A DNA stretch of 64,000 nt from Faecalicatena orotica (GCF_003149245.1 NZ_QGDL01000004.1:124001-188000), one strand, 5' to 3'; numbered from the stretch's first letter, positions 35,860-44,743 are shown. Notes: generated by a model not told the origin, from the sequence alone. Program-made: numbers and translations.

Positions 35860-37335
35860 CTAACTATTTTCCACTTCCATATTCATGCGCCTTTCGCGCA
35901 CTTCACGCATACACTCATCCAACCTCTTGTCACTGAGTCCATAGAACATCTGAACGATAAAATGGATCATTGTCACAATAGCCGGCAGGATAAACGCAAG
36001 TACTAACAGCCATGTCAGTGTTGACTCCGACTGTGCCTGATTTGCCACGTAACCGGAACCGTCCAGCAGGATTCCCATGATCTGTGCCCCGAGTGCCGCA
36101 CCGATCGTGATACAGAACCCGTTGATTGCAGAGATGATTCCCGCCTGCCCTTTGCCGTTCTTCCACTCACCGTAATCTACCGTTGCCGGAATCATAACAT
36201 TTGAGAAAGAATAGTATGCCCCGCTGAAAATACCGTTGAGGACAAATAACACGAATAATATCCCAAACTGCATGGAATCTGCTGCAGCTCCCGGCCCGTA
36301 AGCCCTGCACAGGACAAACAGGAGGATACTGACTGCCGCGCTTCCCACCATGCAGAACTGGTAGGCCCTTCCCGTATCTCTGAACAGTCTGATCAGGGGC
36401 TTCATAAAGAACACACCGAACATTAATGCCACCGTAAATGCGAACATTGCCACGGAATAAAAGTCTTTCAGACCCAGATAATATGTAAATACATAGATAA
36501 CCATACCATTCTTGATCGCCTGCATGATCTGCTTTAGCACCTCACCGACCTGAAGAATAATAGCCGGGCGGTTCTTACCAAAACTCTTAAGCTGGAGAAG
36601 GAGGTTCTCGTGGTCTACCTGACGGAGATGTTCCCTGCAGGAGCCGTCCCGGTTCAGCTCATATTTCCTTGTCATAAATACATTCAGCACCTGAAACAGC
36701 ATTACGGTAAGCCCGATCGTCACTGCCGCCCAGAAATATCCCTGTGCTTCATTTCCACTATTGCCGCCAAACAGTTTTACCAGAGGGAGGAACAGAGATG
36801 CTGCGACAACCTGTGCCAGATTTGTGCACACACTTTTTACAACTGCTATCGTCTCTCTTTCTCTTGGATTCCTCGTCATATTACAAAACTGTGCAATCTG
36901 GGGCATAAAGGAAAACGTCGCACCGATAGAGCCAAAGCATCCATAGCAGATTGCCGCCCACCCGATCTTCAGCCCCGTACTCTCTGTCGGCAGTGCAGTA
37001 AATACACCCACAAACAGGAGAAACAATGGCACTATGCCAAATATCGCCCAGGAGCGGTAACGCCCCCACCGGTAACAGACATTGTCCAGCATATAACCGA
37101 CCCACAGATCGGTGAAGCAGTCGGCGAACCGGGCAACCAGCATAATCGTTCCCGCCACCGTGGCGCTTAAGCCAACCACATCGGTGTAAAAATAAACCAG
37201 ATAGTATCCGAATATAACCCATGAAACCTGAAAACTATATGCGCCGTACATACTGTGTATAATCTTATCGTACCACGGCACCTTCGCTGTCGTTGAAGTA
37301 AAATCAATATCGTATGGATCTCTTCTATTTCTCAA
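35860..37335 (-). CDS. GPH family sugar:cation symporter
   Basis: A 491-residue, 12-span membrane transporter of the glycoside-pentoside-hexuronide:cation family (MelB/UidB type). The N-terminal VGLSATVAGTIMLVARFADCFTDLWVGYMLD segment with its acidic residues is the family's cation and sugar site. The start codon is TTG at 37335 with GGAGG 8 bases upstream. It is placed between the two dehydrogenase copies, 53 bases after copy 1. It probably imports the sugar or glycoside degraded by this locus. Confidence 0.88.
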   Translation of the reverse strand: MRNRRDPYDIDFTSTTAKVPWYDKIIHSMYGAYSFQVSWVIFGYYLVYFYTDVVGLSATVAGTIMLVARFADCFTDLWVGYMLDNVCYRWGRYRSWAIFGIVPLFLLFVGVFTALPTESTGLKIGWAAICYGCFGSIGATFSFMPQIAQFCNMTRNPRERETIAVVKSVCTNLAQVVAASLFLPLVKLFGGNSGNEAQGYFWAAVTIGLTVMLFQVLNVFMTRKYELNRDGSCREHLRQVDHENLLLQLKSFGKNRPAIILQVGEVLKQIMQAIKNGMVIYVFTYYLGLKDFYSVAMFAFTVALMFGVFFMKPLIRLFRDTGRAYQFCMVGSAAVSILLFVLCRAYGPGAAADSMQFGILFVLFVLNGIFSGAYYSFSNVMIPATVDYGEWKNGKGQAGIISAINGFCITIGAALGAQIMGILLDGSGYVANQAQSESTLTWLLVLAFILPAIVTMIHFIVQMFYGLSDKRLDECMREVRERRMNMEVENS

Positions 37336-37388
37336 AACATCATCCTCCCTGTCCTGCTTATACTACTTGGGTCCGGCCCTGTCGGGCG

Positions 37389-38426
37389 TTAGTTCTCCCA
37401 CGCTCCGTATTTGACAGTCACTTTATCTTTGATCATCTGGCAGAATTCGTCTGTTACCTCAAAGTCATTCACAACTGTATACCAGTAACCGTTGTTTTCG
37501 AGGAATTCTTTTTCATACTTGATTGCAGCAAATACATCGTCCCATGTAAGCCCCATTCCTTCAGGCCTGATCTCGACGCCCGCCCTGTGGATGATATCAA
37601 GGATTCCGTCAGGATCGTTGCCACCCATTGCAGATCCGACGAAGATTCCCAGGCATACCGGCTGTCCGTGGATGAATTTCTTCTTTGTCATGTACTCTAA
37701 TGTATAGAATAGGAAGTGGTCGCTTCCCTCGATCGGCCTTGGGTTCCAGCCGTTGTTGTGGAACGCCCCGCCGCCCCATCTTAAACCTTCTGTCAGGATG
37801 CGGATTCCTTTTTCATTTAGCGCATAGATATCATCAAGCCCGTCTACGACTGACTGGAATACTTCTCTGACTTCTGCAGCCATTTCTTCGTCATATGGCC
37901 ACTTTTCTTCGCATTTTCCCTGGTCTGCGGCATATTTCCAGTCGAACAGTGAGTTGTTATAGCACAGTACATCGCAGACACCGCTTCTATTGAGCGCTTT
38001 CGGTCCGTTCTGGATAACATCATAGTCCACATAAACTGCAACCGGCTCTACATAACCTACATACTTTACAACGCTGTTGAAACGAACTCCCGCGCGGTGT
38101 CCGAATACTGCATTAGTTGCAATCGAGGTTGGAACCTGATACAGAGGCATATGACTCTTCCATGCTACCATTTTAGCATAATCTACAGCCTGTCCGCCAC
38201 CAAGGCCTATGACAGATTCAAACTTTGGAAGTTTTTCAACATTTTCCATAATCTCGTCATATTCGAGAGTTTTTACAAAGTGCACGATGCAGTCATCGTC
38301 GAATTCGTCTTTAAAGGTATCCCATAAATCTTCCATCGTAACTACCAGATATGGCCTCTGTACAATGTTCTTCAATTCTCCTACCAGATTGCGACCGTAA
38401 ATTGTTGTAAATAATTTCTTTGCCAT
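37389..38426 (-). CDS. Iron-type alcohol / glycerol-1-phosphate dehydrogenase family protein, copy 1
   Basis: A 345-residue dehydrogenase nearly identical to copy 2 at 34732-35769; the dozen differences cluster in the last 50 residues plus three conservative changes earlier. All cofactor and metal motifs (GLGGGQAVDYAK, SGVCDVLC, GSDHFLFY, IHGQPV) are retained, so both copies should be active. It is the first gene of the locus, with promoter and operator at 38489-38548. The start follows GGAGAAATGTATT. Keeping two copies suggests dosage or distinct regulation. Confidence 0.85.
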   Translation of the reverse strand: MAKKLFTTIYGRNLVGELKNIVQRPYLVVTMEDLWDTFKDEFDDDCIVHFVKTLEYDEIMENVEKLPKFESVIGLGGGQAVDYAKMVAWKSHMPLYQVPTSIATNAVFGHRAGVRFNSVVKYVGYVEPVAVYVDYDVIQNGPKALNRSGVCDVLCYNNSLFDWKYAADQGKCEEKWPYDEEMAAEVREVFQSVVDGLDDIYALNEKGIRILTEGLRWGGGAFHNNGWNPRPIEGSDHFLFYTLEYMTKKKFIHGQPVCLGIFVGSAMGGNDPDGILDIIHRAGVEIRPEGMGLTWDDVFAAIKYEKEFLENNGYWYTVVNDFEVTDEFCQMIKDKVTVKYGAWEN

Positions 38427-38488
38427 AATACATTTCTCCTTCTTTTCTATTATCTCGTTGTTGTTTTCCTATTCATAAACTTTATTTC

Positions 38489-38514
38489 TAAATAGTGTTT
38501 ATAAATATTATTTA
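38489..38514. promoter_or_regulatory. Palindromic operator upstream of dehydrogenase copy 1
   Basis: A 26-base palindrome with 22 symmetric positions, TAAATA and TATTTA at its ends and TTTATAAA at its centre. Its copy with the same run TAAATAGTGTTTATAAAT, read on the other strand, lies at 35791-35816. Likely the ROK repressor site. Confidence 0.65.
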
Positions 38515-38519
38515 ACATT

Positions 38520-38548
38520 ATAATACGCGTATATTCCCGATATGTCAA
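38520..38548 (-). promoter_or_regulatory. Promoter of the ROK-regulated locus
   Basis: Minus strand TTGACA (38543-38548), 17 bases, TATTAT (38520-38525), directly upstream of the operator. Confidence 0.7.
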
Positions 38549-38595
38549 TTCTTACAAATTCACAAATAACAAGGAAGATTTTTATGCACTTTTAA

Positions 38596-38627
38596 CAAAA
38601 AAATGCCCTGCAGTCTAAGCAGGACAT
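38596..38627 (-). terminator. Terminator of the pdxK-ECF-radical SAM operon
   Basis: Minus strand ATGTCCTGC, 7-base loop, GCAGGGCAT, then seven T; one wobble pair in a 9-bp stem. Confidence 0.85.
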
Positions 38628-38655
38628 TTCCAAATGTCATCCCTATGTTCTTCCA

Positions 38656-39252
38656 TCAGGCAAACTTCCTGATCTTCAACTCTACTCCCAGTGATTCTGC
38701 CAATTCCCGGCTTGCCTGAATATCCTCTTCCGGCAATACATCTACAATGGTCATCCTTACATGTGGGATCACCCCTTTGCATTCCACGGCAAAATCCAGC
38801 ATTGCTTCGAATGCATTCTCAAATTTCGGCCGTGTCACATCCATATACGCCTCCTTTGTCGGTGCATTCAGACTGATGGATACCGAATCCACCACCTCTG
38901 CAAGAACAGGAACAATGTCCCTCTCATGATAGAGATTTCCAAGTCCATTCGTGTTGACCCTTATCGCAACCCCGTATTTTTCCTTCGCATACTTCGCAGA
39001 AGCAATCATATTGTCCAGTGCACAGGTCGGCTCTCCATAGCCGCAGTATACGAGTTCCGTATACCCTGTGAAATCAAATGCATCCATCGCCGCAATAATC
39101 TCCACCAGCGTCGGATCAGCCTTATGCCACAATGTCTCTGCATCACCGACACCGTCCTCATGGCTGCGGATGCAGAACCGGCATCTGCAGTCACAGAGAT
39201 TCGTGATATTTGCGTAAACCTGATTTTTATAAGTATACAGTATATCTGCCAT
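38656..39252 (-). CDS. Radical SAM protein (TatD-associated type)
   Basis: A 198-residue minimal radical SAM enzyme. The iron-sulfur motif CxxxCxxC is in NLCDCRCRFCIR (about 17-28). GYGEPT serves as the GGEP motif and VNTNGLGNL as the SAM-binding strand. The small size and the start MADILYTYKNQVYANITNLC match the family usually found with TatD nucleases; no tatD gene is in the window. Here it is the third gene after a pyridoxal kinase and an ECF S component, 29 bases downstream. The reaction is unknown. Confidence 0.83.
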   Translation of the reverse strand: MADILYTYKNQVYANITNLCDCRCRFCIRSHEDGVGDAETLWHKADPTLVEIIAAMDAFDFTGYTELVYCGYGEPTCALDNMIASAKYAKEKYGVAIRVNTNGLGNLYHERDIVPVLAEVVDSVSISLNAPTKEAYMDVTRPKFENAFEAMLDFAVECKGVIPHVRMTIVDVLPEEDIQASRELAESLGVELKIRKFA

Positions 39253-39281
39253 ATTAATTTCCTCTCTTTTTTCCCTGCCTG

Positions 39282-39803
39282 TTATTCACACATATGCAGT
39301 ATTTTCTGGGTTTTATTCTTCACATGCGCCTTATCCATTGCTGCTGCCAGCACAAGGAAAATGACTGCGCTCCCGCCGGACTGCACCGCACTTCCGGCAA
39401 ACGATGCCAGCGGCGCTATAAAGGAGCCAAACAGAATTCCTTCTGCAAGATAATACCCGGAGGCGGAGATAACTGCCGCAAGGAAAGGTGCCGCAATGTT
39501 TCTCTGCGCAAGGATTCTGCCTTCTTTACTCGTAAAAGGCAGTGTAATCAACATCTTGATGATAATCGTCGCCGGAGCCCACATCGGCGCCGTCAGGATA
39601 TCCGCCATTCCGCCTCCGATTGCAGCCGCCGTGAGCGCGTATGGCCTCGGGAGAAAAACTGCCGCCATATAAATCAGTGCATCCCCGAAATGAATATACC
39701 CTCCGTTTGCACCGTAAGGGATATGGCAGATATAGGCTGTCATCACCGTAATCATAGCCGCAAACAGACCTGTCATAGTAACTTTTGATGTGTTGCTTTT
39801 CAT
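39282..39803 (-). CDS. ECF transporter S component, probably for vitamin B6
   Basis: A 173-residue membrane protein with about five to six hydrophobic helices and the S-component hallmarks: a short N-terminus leading into MTGLFAAMITVMTAY, then YIHFGDALIYMAAVFLPRPYAL and GGGMADILT. S components bind a micronutrient and share a common energising ECF module that is not in the window. Its position 18 bases after a pyridoxamine/pyridoxal kinase gene suggests pyridoxine or a relative as substrate. The start follows GGAGGCCTAAGAGC. Confidence 0.8.
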   Translation of the reverse strand: MKSNTSKVTMTGLFAAMITVMTAYICHIPYGANGGYIHFGDALIYMAAVFLPRPYALTAAAIGGGMADILTAPMWAPATIIIKMLITLPFTSKEGRILAQRNIAAPFLAAVISASGYYLAEGILFGSFIAPLASFAGSAVQSGGSAVIFLVLAAAMDKAHVKNKTQKILHMCE

Positions 39804-39821
39804 GCTCTTAGGCCTCCTTTT

Positions 39822-40688
39822 CTACTGGTTGGTATTCTTCATCAGCATACCGAGGAACTGTTCATAATTCACCCCGTCGTTGCGCGGGATATTTTCCTTC
39901 ACAGAATCCACAATCGCCCGCTCAATAAAACCTCCGGCCAGCCGGATACTTTCTGTTATCTTATCACCACGCGCAATTCCCGCCGCTATGACAGATGCGA
40001 AAAGGTCACCCGTTCCGGAATAGCTCCCCCCTACATATGGAAATGCAGAGAGACTCACCTGTTTACCGGATACTGCAAGGTTTCCCATCTTCTCCACACC
40101 GTCTTCCCCATCCAGAAAATGGATTCCGGTCACCACAACGGTATCCGGTCCCTTTTTAATCACGTTCCTCGCCATCTGTTCCACGATAGTCAAAAGATTC
40201 CGCTCATCCGTCATATTCTGGATCATCCTGTAGTCCGTATCCGTCAGCAGGCAGAGCTCTGTCAGGTTAGGGGTAATCGCATCCGCTTTCCAGACAAGTT
40301 CCTTCATAAGGCTTAAAAGCCGGTCTGTAAACATGGCATATACATTGCCATTATCCCCCATGACCGGATCAACTAAAAGAAACGTATTCTTCCTTTGAAA
40401 TGTCTTTAAAAATGTAAATATATTCTCAATCTGGTGCTCACTTGCCACAAATCCGGTATAAATTCCGTCAAACTGAGCATCCATCTTCTCCCATTCCTGC
40501 CGGAAGTTTTCCATTTTATCTGTGTAATCATCGCAGAAATAACTCGGGTACCCTGTCTGTGCGCTTAAGACCGCAGTAGGCAGGGGACACGGCTGGACCC
40601 CCATTGCCGCGATCACCGAAATGGCAGCGGTGAGGGAGCATCTTCCAAATCCTGATAAATCATTGATGACAGCAATTTTTTTAGTCAT
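39822..40688 (-). CDS. Pyridoxamine/pyridoxal kinase
   Basis: A 288-residue ribokinase-fold kinase that phosphorylates B6 vitamers in the salvage pathway. Visible are the N-terminal INDLSGFGRCSL, PTAVLSAQTGYP, DPVMGDNG, and the catalytic GSYSGTGDLFASVIAAGIARG with Asp of GTGD as base. The order of motifs matches PdxY/PdxK-like enzymes of Clostridia. It is the first gene of the pdxK-ECF-radical SAM operon and explains the likely cargo of the adjacent ECF component. Confidence 0.9.
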   Translation of the reverse strand: MTKKIAVINDLSGFGRCSLTAAISVIAAMGVQPCPLPTAVLSAQTGYPSYFCDDYTDKMENFRQEWEKMDAQFDGIYTGFVASEHQIENIFTFLKTFQRKNTFLLVDPVMGDNGNVYAMFTDRLLSLMKELVWKADAITPNLTELCLLTDTDYRMIQNMTDERNLLTIVEQMARNVIKKGPDTVVVTGIHFLDGEDGVEKMGNLAVSGKQVSLSAFPYVGGSYSGTGDLFASVIAAGIARGDKITESIRLAGGFIERAIVDSVKENIPRNDGVNYEQFLGMLMKNTNQ

Positions 40689-40819
40689 AATACAGCCTCA
40701 TTTCTTTTCTATGGTAATGATGGAATTCTTCTACTTGCATGACATCATATCACAGAAGTGGTTTACTCAAAACGTCCAGTTATACCATATTTAAGCAAGC
40801 CAGTTTTTTTCAATGAAAC

Positions 40820-40867
40820 AAAAAGGAGTGCTGCAAAATGTGATTACTCATCATTTTGCAGCACCCC
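40820..40867 (-). terminator. Terminator of the glycine reductase operon
   Basis: A 16-bp stem (40825-40840 with 40852-40867, one wobble), 11-base loop, followed on the minus strand by five T. It lies 73 bases past the grdD stop codon. Confidence 0.92.
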
Positions 40868-40939
40868 TATTACATTGTCCTATTCCTCCACGATTGTCCA
40901 TACGCGGACCGGAAGACCGGCCGCCTTACACGAACCGCT

Positions 40940-42118
40940 TTAATCTGCGATATATCCGCCCTTTTTCAGCTCTTCCTTTGCCTTCGCAAGGTTTGCATCG
41001 GCTACAAGGATAATCGGTCCTGTACAGCCCATTCCGCTTTCTGCATACACTCCGATCTTCCAGAGTGCCTGAACGCCGTCTTCCAGATCCATGATCTCGA
41101 TTCCCGCGATCTGTGCAGTAACTACTTCTTTTGCCGGCGCTGTTACAACTTCCTGTGCCACTGCGGATTTGTCAGAAGCTTTTCTGGCTGCAAGTATATC
41201 TGCAAGTCCTGCTTTATTTGCTGCTGCAAATTCTGCTGCTGCCACTTTGAAAATTCTGCCTTTTACAAGCTGTGCCGCATAACGGATCGCTCCTGCAATG
41301 AGAGGCGCCCCTGATGCACGTGAAATGATCATGACAAGCTGGTCATATCCTTCGCCTATTCCCGGGCCATATCCGTATCCTGATGCTTCATAGCTGCCGC
41401 CTGTTGTGAAGGAGGACAGCATTTTGATCAGGATATTTCCGGATAAGGAATCACATACCATGATGTCCGGTGTCCCCTGGAGGACATCGTTTCCTCTCAT
41501 GACACATCCTCCGTCAGCTCTTGCTGACTCAGCAAAATTGATGTGATAGCCGTTATCTTTTAACTGCTTCAGAGCGATCTCTGTCTGGCGCGCTCCGTCC
41601 ACATTCAGAATTCCGACTGTAGGTTCTGCATTTCCGCATGCTTTTGCTGCAATGATTCCGTAAATTGCATTTTTGATCATGCCTTCAATACGGTCAGCAC
41701 TGGATGTACCCGTTGTTGTTGCCACATACATCTCTCTGCCCCTGCCCGGTGTCACAGCGCGTCCTACTGTAGATACGCCGATCGGGAACGGGTAATGCAT
41801 GGTAACTGCTCCGTCTACTTTCTTTTCTTTCAGAAGTTCTTCCATCTTCTTGTGGGCCGCTTCTTCATCTTCAACCTTTACAGTGATAACATTGCCTGAA
41901 GAATTTCCATTCTCTTCTGACTCTAAAGTTCCAATGTAATATACATCTATTCCGTCTTTTGCAGCGGCAATTGCTGCTTCCATTGCGTTTGCTTCACCAT
42001 GTTCGCTGCCCATGCCTGTCAGTGCAATTTTCGGTCTTTTACCGAAGCTTCCTGTCTCCAGGCCCTCCGCCATCTGAAGGAAGGTATCGGCGATCATTTT
42101 CTGAATATTATCTGCCAT
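40940..42118 (-). CDS. grdD: Glycine reductase complex component C subunit alpha
   Basis: A 392-residue subunit of component C (phosphotransacetylase-like fold), which turns the selenoprotein-bound carboxymethyl product into acetyl phosphate. The near-terminal Cys365 in GMGCTGPIIL corresponds to the acetyl-accepting cysteine known from Eubacterium acidaminophilum GrdD. An Ala/Val-rich stretch around residue 330 looks like a linker. The start is ATG 42118 with AGGGAGG 8 bases upstream, preferred to GTG 42124. It is the last gene of the operon, 14 bases after grdC. Confidence 0.95.
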   Translation of the reverse strand: MADNIQKMIADTFLQMAEGLETGSFGKRPKIALTGMGSEHGEANAMEAAIAAAKDGIDVYYIGTLESEENGNSSGNVITVKVEDEEAAHKKMEELLKEKKVDGAVTMHYPFPIGVSTVGRAVTPGRGREMYVATTTGTSSADRIEGMIKNAIYGIIAAKACGNAEPTVGILNVDGARQTEIALKQLKDNGYHINFAESARADGGCVMRGNDVLQGTPDIMVCDSLSGNILIKMLSSFTTGGSYEASGYGYGPGIGEGYDQLVMIISRASGAPLIAGAIRYAAQLVKGRIFKVAAAEFAAANKAGLADILAARKASDKSAVAQEVVTAPAKEVVTAQIAGIEIMDLEDGVQALWKIGVYAESGMGCTGPIILVADANLAKAKEELKKGGYIAD

Positions 42119-42132
42119 AGTCACTGCCTCCC

Positions 42133-43674
42133 TTACTCTGCCAGTAAAGAAGCTGCAAAATCCTTCATTGCGTTTGCGATCATCTTCTTTACTTCATCCT
42201 CTGAAACACCTGCGTCTGCTGCACTCTCCTGTGCTGCTGTATTTCCGTGCATTACAAAGGATACACCATCGAATAAGTTTGTCATTCTTCCAAGGAACAG
42301 ACTTCCCTTACCGATGATCATTGCATTATTGATCCGGCCTTCTTTGATGTCTTCACTTGCGAATCCGATATAAGGCACACCTGAAGGAATATGTCCCTGT
42401 GTAGGAGCCCATCCGGTAAGTCCGTGTGAAGCTGTGAAATCAGCCAGTGCTTTTCTGTCGAGCTCGCCGCGTTTTACAGCAAGCGCACCAATCATCTTGT
42501 AATTGGCAAGCGGAACATCTCCTGCACCTGCCGGTTTTGTGATGTCCGGGTTCTGGAGCTCCGGTGCAAATTTGTCAATATCTGTAATCTTCATGCCCAC
42601 TCTGTCAAGTGATTCTGTTACAAGGCTTCCGATAACTGCCTGCGGTGCAGAACCGGTTCCTACACTGTGGCGTCCCAGAAGATTCAGGTCGATCTCAGCG
42701 CTGACTCCGTCATTTTCAGAAATAACAACAGCAAATCCGCCGAGGCAGTCTTCTAAGATTGGAAGGCCTTTCTTGATGTGGTCCTTTCCGTTCATTCCCA
42801 GTTTCGCGGTACATCCGCCTGCTGTTACAACAACCGTCTTGTACGCACCTGATTTAACCAGTGCTGCCGCTTCAATTACTGCGTGTACAGGTGCCGCACA
42901 GAATCCTCTTACGTCTGATCCGGATGCGCTGACAAGTCCTGCCACTTCGGCTGCTGCCTTTGCAAAGTTTCCGCCGCCTCTCTGGTTCATATCGCCGCAT
43001 GCTTCCTCTGCACAGTCGATAACATATTCAACATCAGACTTCTCAATTCCTGCATTGCGTACTGCATAAAGCAGGGCAAGAACGCTGGATGCCTTGCTCA
43101 TCAGGTTTTCATGCATAACATGTGAAGATAAATTCACATCAATATCATGTGCCGGTTTTACACATCCAACCAGTTTATTCTGGAAGTACAGGCCCTCTGC
43201 GTGATCATTGTTTACGAATTCTTCGATCTCAGAGAGTTCAGCGCCTTCCGTGATTTTTTCTACGATATCTTCTGAAATGATCGGGTTTTTCGCAAATGCT
43301 TCTTTGTATTCTGCAACAAAACCTTTTTCCAGTTTTACAACCTCGAACATGTCACATGCCTGTACAAGGAATAAGAATTCTTCCTCCGGCATGATCTCGC
43401 CGAATTTTCCGTAACGGCCGGCATCTTCTTTCTTCTTGTCATACCACGGAAATTCTACCCCTGTAAGCTCATCAGGATGTACATTTCCGATATAAGTCTG
43501 GTTCGGCCAGTAGGAAACTGCTTCCTCATAGGAACGCAGGTGGTTTGGCACTTCTTTTAAATACTCTGATTCCGGGTTAACAATCTTCTCTGTTGTCTGT
43601 GTTGTACCATTATATAAAACCATATCAGGAGTATGTACTAATACATAGCTTGCTCCTTTAATTACACTGTTCAT
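42133..43674 (-). CDS. grdC: Glycine reductase complex component C subunit beta
   Basis: A 513-residue FabH/thiolase-like subunit of component C, working with GrdD to release acetyl phosphate from carboxymethyl-selenol GrdA. The opening MNSVIKGASYVLVHTPDMV and the cysteine segments SDVEYVIDCAEEACGDMNQRGGGNFAKAAAEVAG and VTAGGCTAKLGMNGKDH (in short form) are those of GrdC. The start has GGCGGAAAACC upstream. The gene follows a strong internal terminator at 43749-43799, so it may be expressed less than grdA. Confidence 0.95.
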   Translation of the reverse strand: MNSVIKGASYVLVHTPDMVLYNGTTQTTEKIVNPESEYLKEVPNHLRSYEEAVSYWPNQTYIGNVHPDELTGVEFPWYDKKKEDAGRYGKFGEIMPEEEFLFLVQACDMFEVVKLEKGFVAEYKEAFAKNPIISEDIVEKITEGAELSEIEEFVNNDHAEGLYFQNKLVGCVKPAHDIDVNLSSHVMHENLMSKASSVLALLYAVRNAGIEKSDVEYVIDCAEEACGDMNQRGGGNFAKAAAEVAGLVSASGSDVRGFCAAPVHAVIEAAALVKSGAYKTVVVTAGGCTAKLGMNGKDHIKKGLPILEDCLGGFAVVISENDGVSAEIDLNLLGRHSVGTGSAPQAVIGSLVTESLDRVGMKITDIDKFAPELQNPDITKPAGAGDVPLANYKMIGALAVKRGELDRKALADFTASHGLTGWAPTQGHIPSGVPYIGFASEDIKEGRINNAMIIGKGSLFLGRMTNLFDGVSFVMHGNTAAQESAADAGVSEDEVKKMIANAMKDFAASLLAE

Positions 43675-43748
43675 TGGTTTTCCGCCTTTCTTAAGCTCAT
43701 ATAGTTTGATTCGTGATATAAATTCCGGTAAGGAACTGTATTAACAGG

Positions 43749-43799
43749 AAAAAAAAGAGGGCAGGCCCTTATCGGGTACACTTAAGGCCTGCCCCTCTT
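43749..43799 (-). terminator. Strong hairpin between grdA and grdC
   Basis: Minus strand stem AAGAGGGGCAGGCC against GGCCTGCCCTCTT, followed by a run of eight T. It is as good as an end-of-operon terminator but lies inside the grd operon, so partial read-through must supply grdC and grdD unless they have another promoter. Confidence 0.9.
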
Positions 43800-43835
43800 A
43801 ACTTGTGAAGTAGAACTAACAGTCTATAAGTTTTA

Positions 43836-44306
43836 TTAGAACTTGCAGTACTGCTCTCTGATGTCGGTCATTTCATTGATAATATCATCAACATCGAGTA
43901 CCATTTCCATCATACTGATCTGTTCATCATAAACGGCTTCATCAAATTCTTCTTTCATCTCTGGTTCACATACGTGATATACCTGAAGTCCAAGCTGGAC
44001 TCCTGTCAATGGACCTGCAAAAGTAGGATCACCTGCTGTTACAGTCTCAGCTGCAAGACCTGCAGCTTCGCCTTCTGCAGCACCGAGAACTACTACTAAG
44101 TTCTCTGCACCGTATTCGTCAGCAAATTCTTTTACCCTCTTCTGATTCTCTAAGTCCATTGCGCCTGCGCTCGTTCAGACGAAACATTCCGTGGATGAAA
44201 ATACAATTTCAGCGCCGGCAGTTTTTACACATTCTGCGATAGCCGGTCCCGGAATTCCATCACGGTCTCCGATAATTATTGCTTTTTTACCTTCTAAGAT
44301 AGCCAT
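43836..44306 (-). CDS. grdA: Glycine reductase selenoprotein A (Sec at in-frame TGA)
   Basis: A small selenoprotein of 156 residues that carries the carboxymethyl group between component B and component C. The frame from ATG 44306 runs [17 protein letters not shown] to CFV, then TGA at 44175-44177, then [11 protein letters not shown] and onward to the stop at 43836. The TGA is codon 44, exactly the selenocysteine position of known GrdA proteins, inside the conserved [15 protein letters not shown]. Conventional gene calling would report only the 107-residue fragment after the TGA. AAGGAGATC precedes the start. No selD, selA or selB is in the window. Confidence 0.97.
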
Positions 44307-44375
44307 AATTATTCGATCTCCTTTCTTGTAAGTTATATCACTCATCTTGTAATCTATGATCTAGAAAACATCTAA

Positions 44376-44693
44376 TTAGATGTATTTCTTAATCATTGCT
44401 TCAATGCTCTCAGGAGTAGCATCATCTTTCACTACTTCGTCGATCTTCTCTCCGCCTTTGTAAATTGCCATAACAGGAAGTCCAAGAACTTTCTGTGCAA
44501 TCGCAAGACGACGTGCTTTTGTTGTATTCAAAGATGTAAATTTCATCTTATCGCCATATGTCTCTGCAAATTCATGTACCTTCGGCATCAGTGCCTGGCA
44601 TGGCACACAGCCGTCTCCGTAGAAATCTACGAATACATATCCTTCTGCTTTTAAAACTTCTTCCTCAAAATTAGTCTTATCCAAATCTACCAT
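44376..44693 (-). CDS. trxA: Thioredoxin of the glycine reductase system
   Basis: A 105-residue thioredoxin that re-reduces selenoprotein A after each turnover. The active site is GCVPC (Cys29, Cys32) in place of WCGPC, a variant known for thioredoxins linked to glycine reductase. The fold is otherwise complete (FVDFYGDG, LPVMAIYKGG with the cis-proline). The start follows GGAGGGTTTGACC. It sits between trxB and grdA, supporting a dedicated electron path NADPH-TrxB-TrxA-GrdA. Confidence 0.95.
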   Translation of the reverse strand: MVDLDKTNFEEEVLKAEGYVFVDFYGDGCVPCQALMPKVHEFAETYGDKMKFTSLNTTKARRLAIAQKVLGLPVMAIYKGGEKIDEVVKDDATPESIEAMIKKYI

Positions 44694-44743
44694 TGGTCAA
44701 ACCCTCCATTCTTGTAAAGTACTTCCTTTGGTTACTGTATGTC

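Noticed and set aside
36610-37170. A 186-codon open frame on the plus strand
   Set aside because: It lies antisense within the GPH symporter gene, has no ribosome binding site and reads as a low-complexity mixture; it is a by-product of the real gene.
38761-39453. A 230-codon open frame on the plus strand
   Set aside because: It is antisense to the radical SAM and ECF genes, both of which have clear motifs and start sites.
43836-44306. Broken or truncated gene at the in-frame TGA of grdA (and likewise of grdB at 46033)
   Set aside because: Both TGA codons fall at the known selenocysteine positions and the flanking frames are fully conserved, so these are selenoprotein genes, not pseudogenes.
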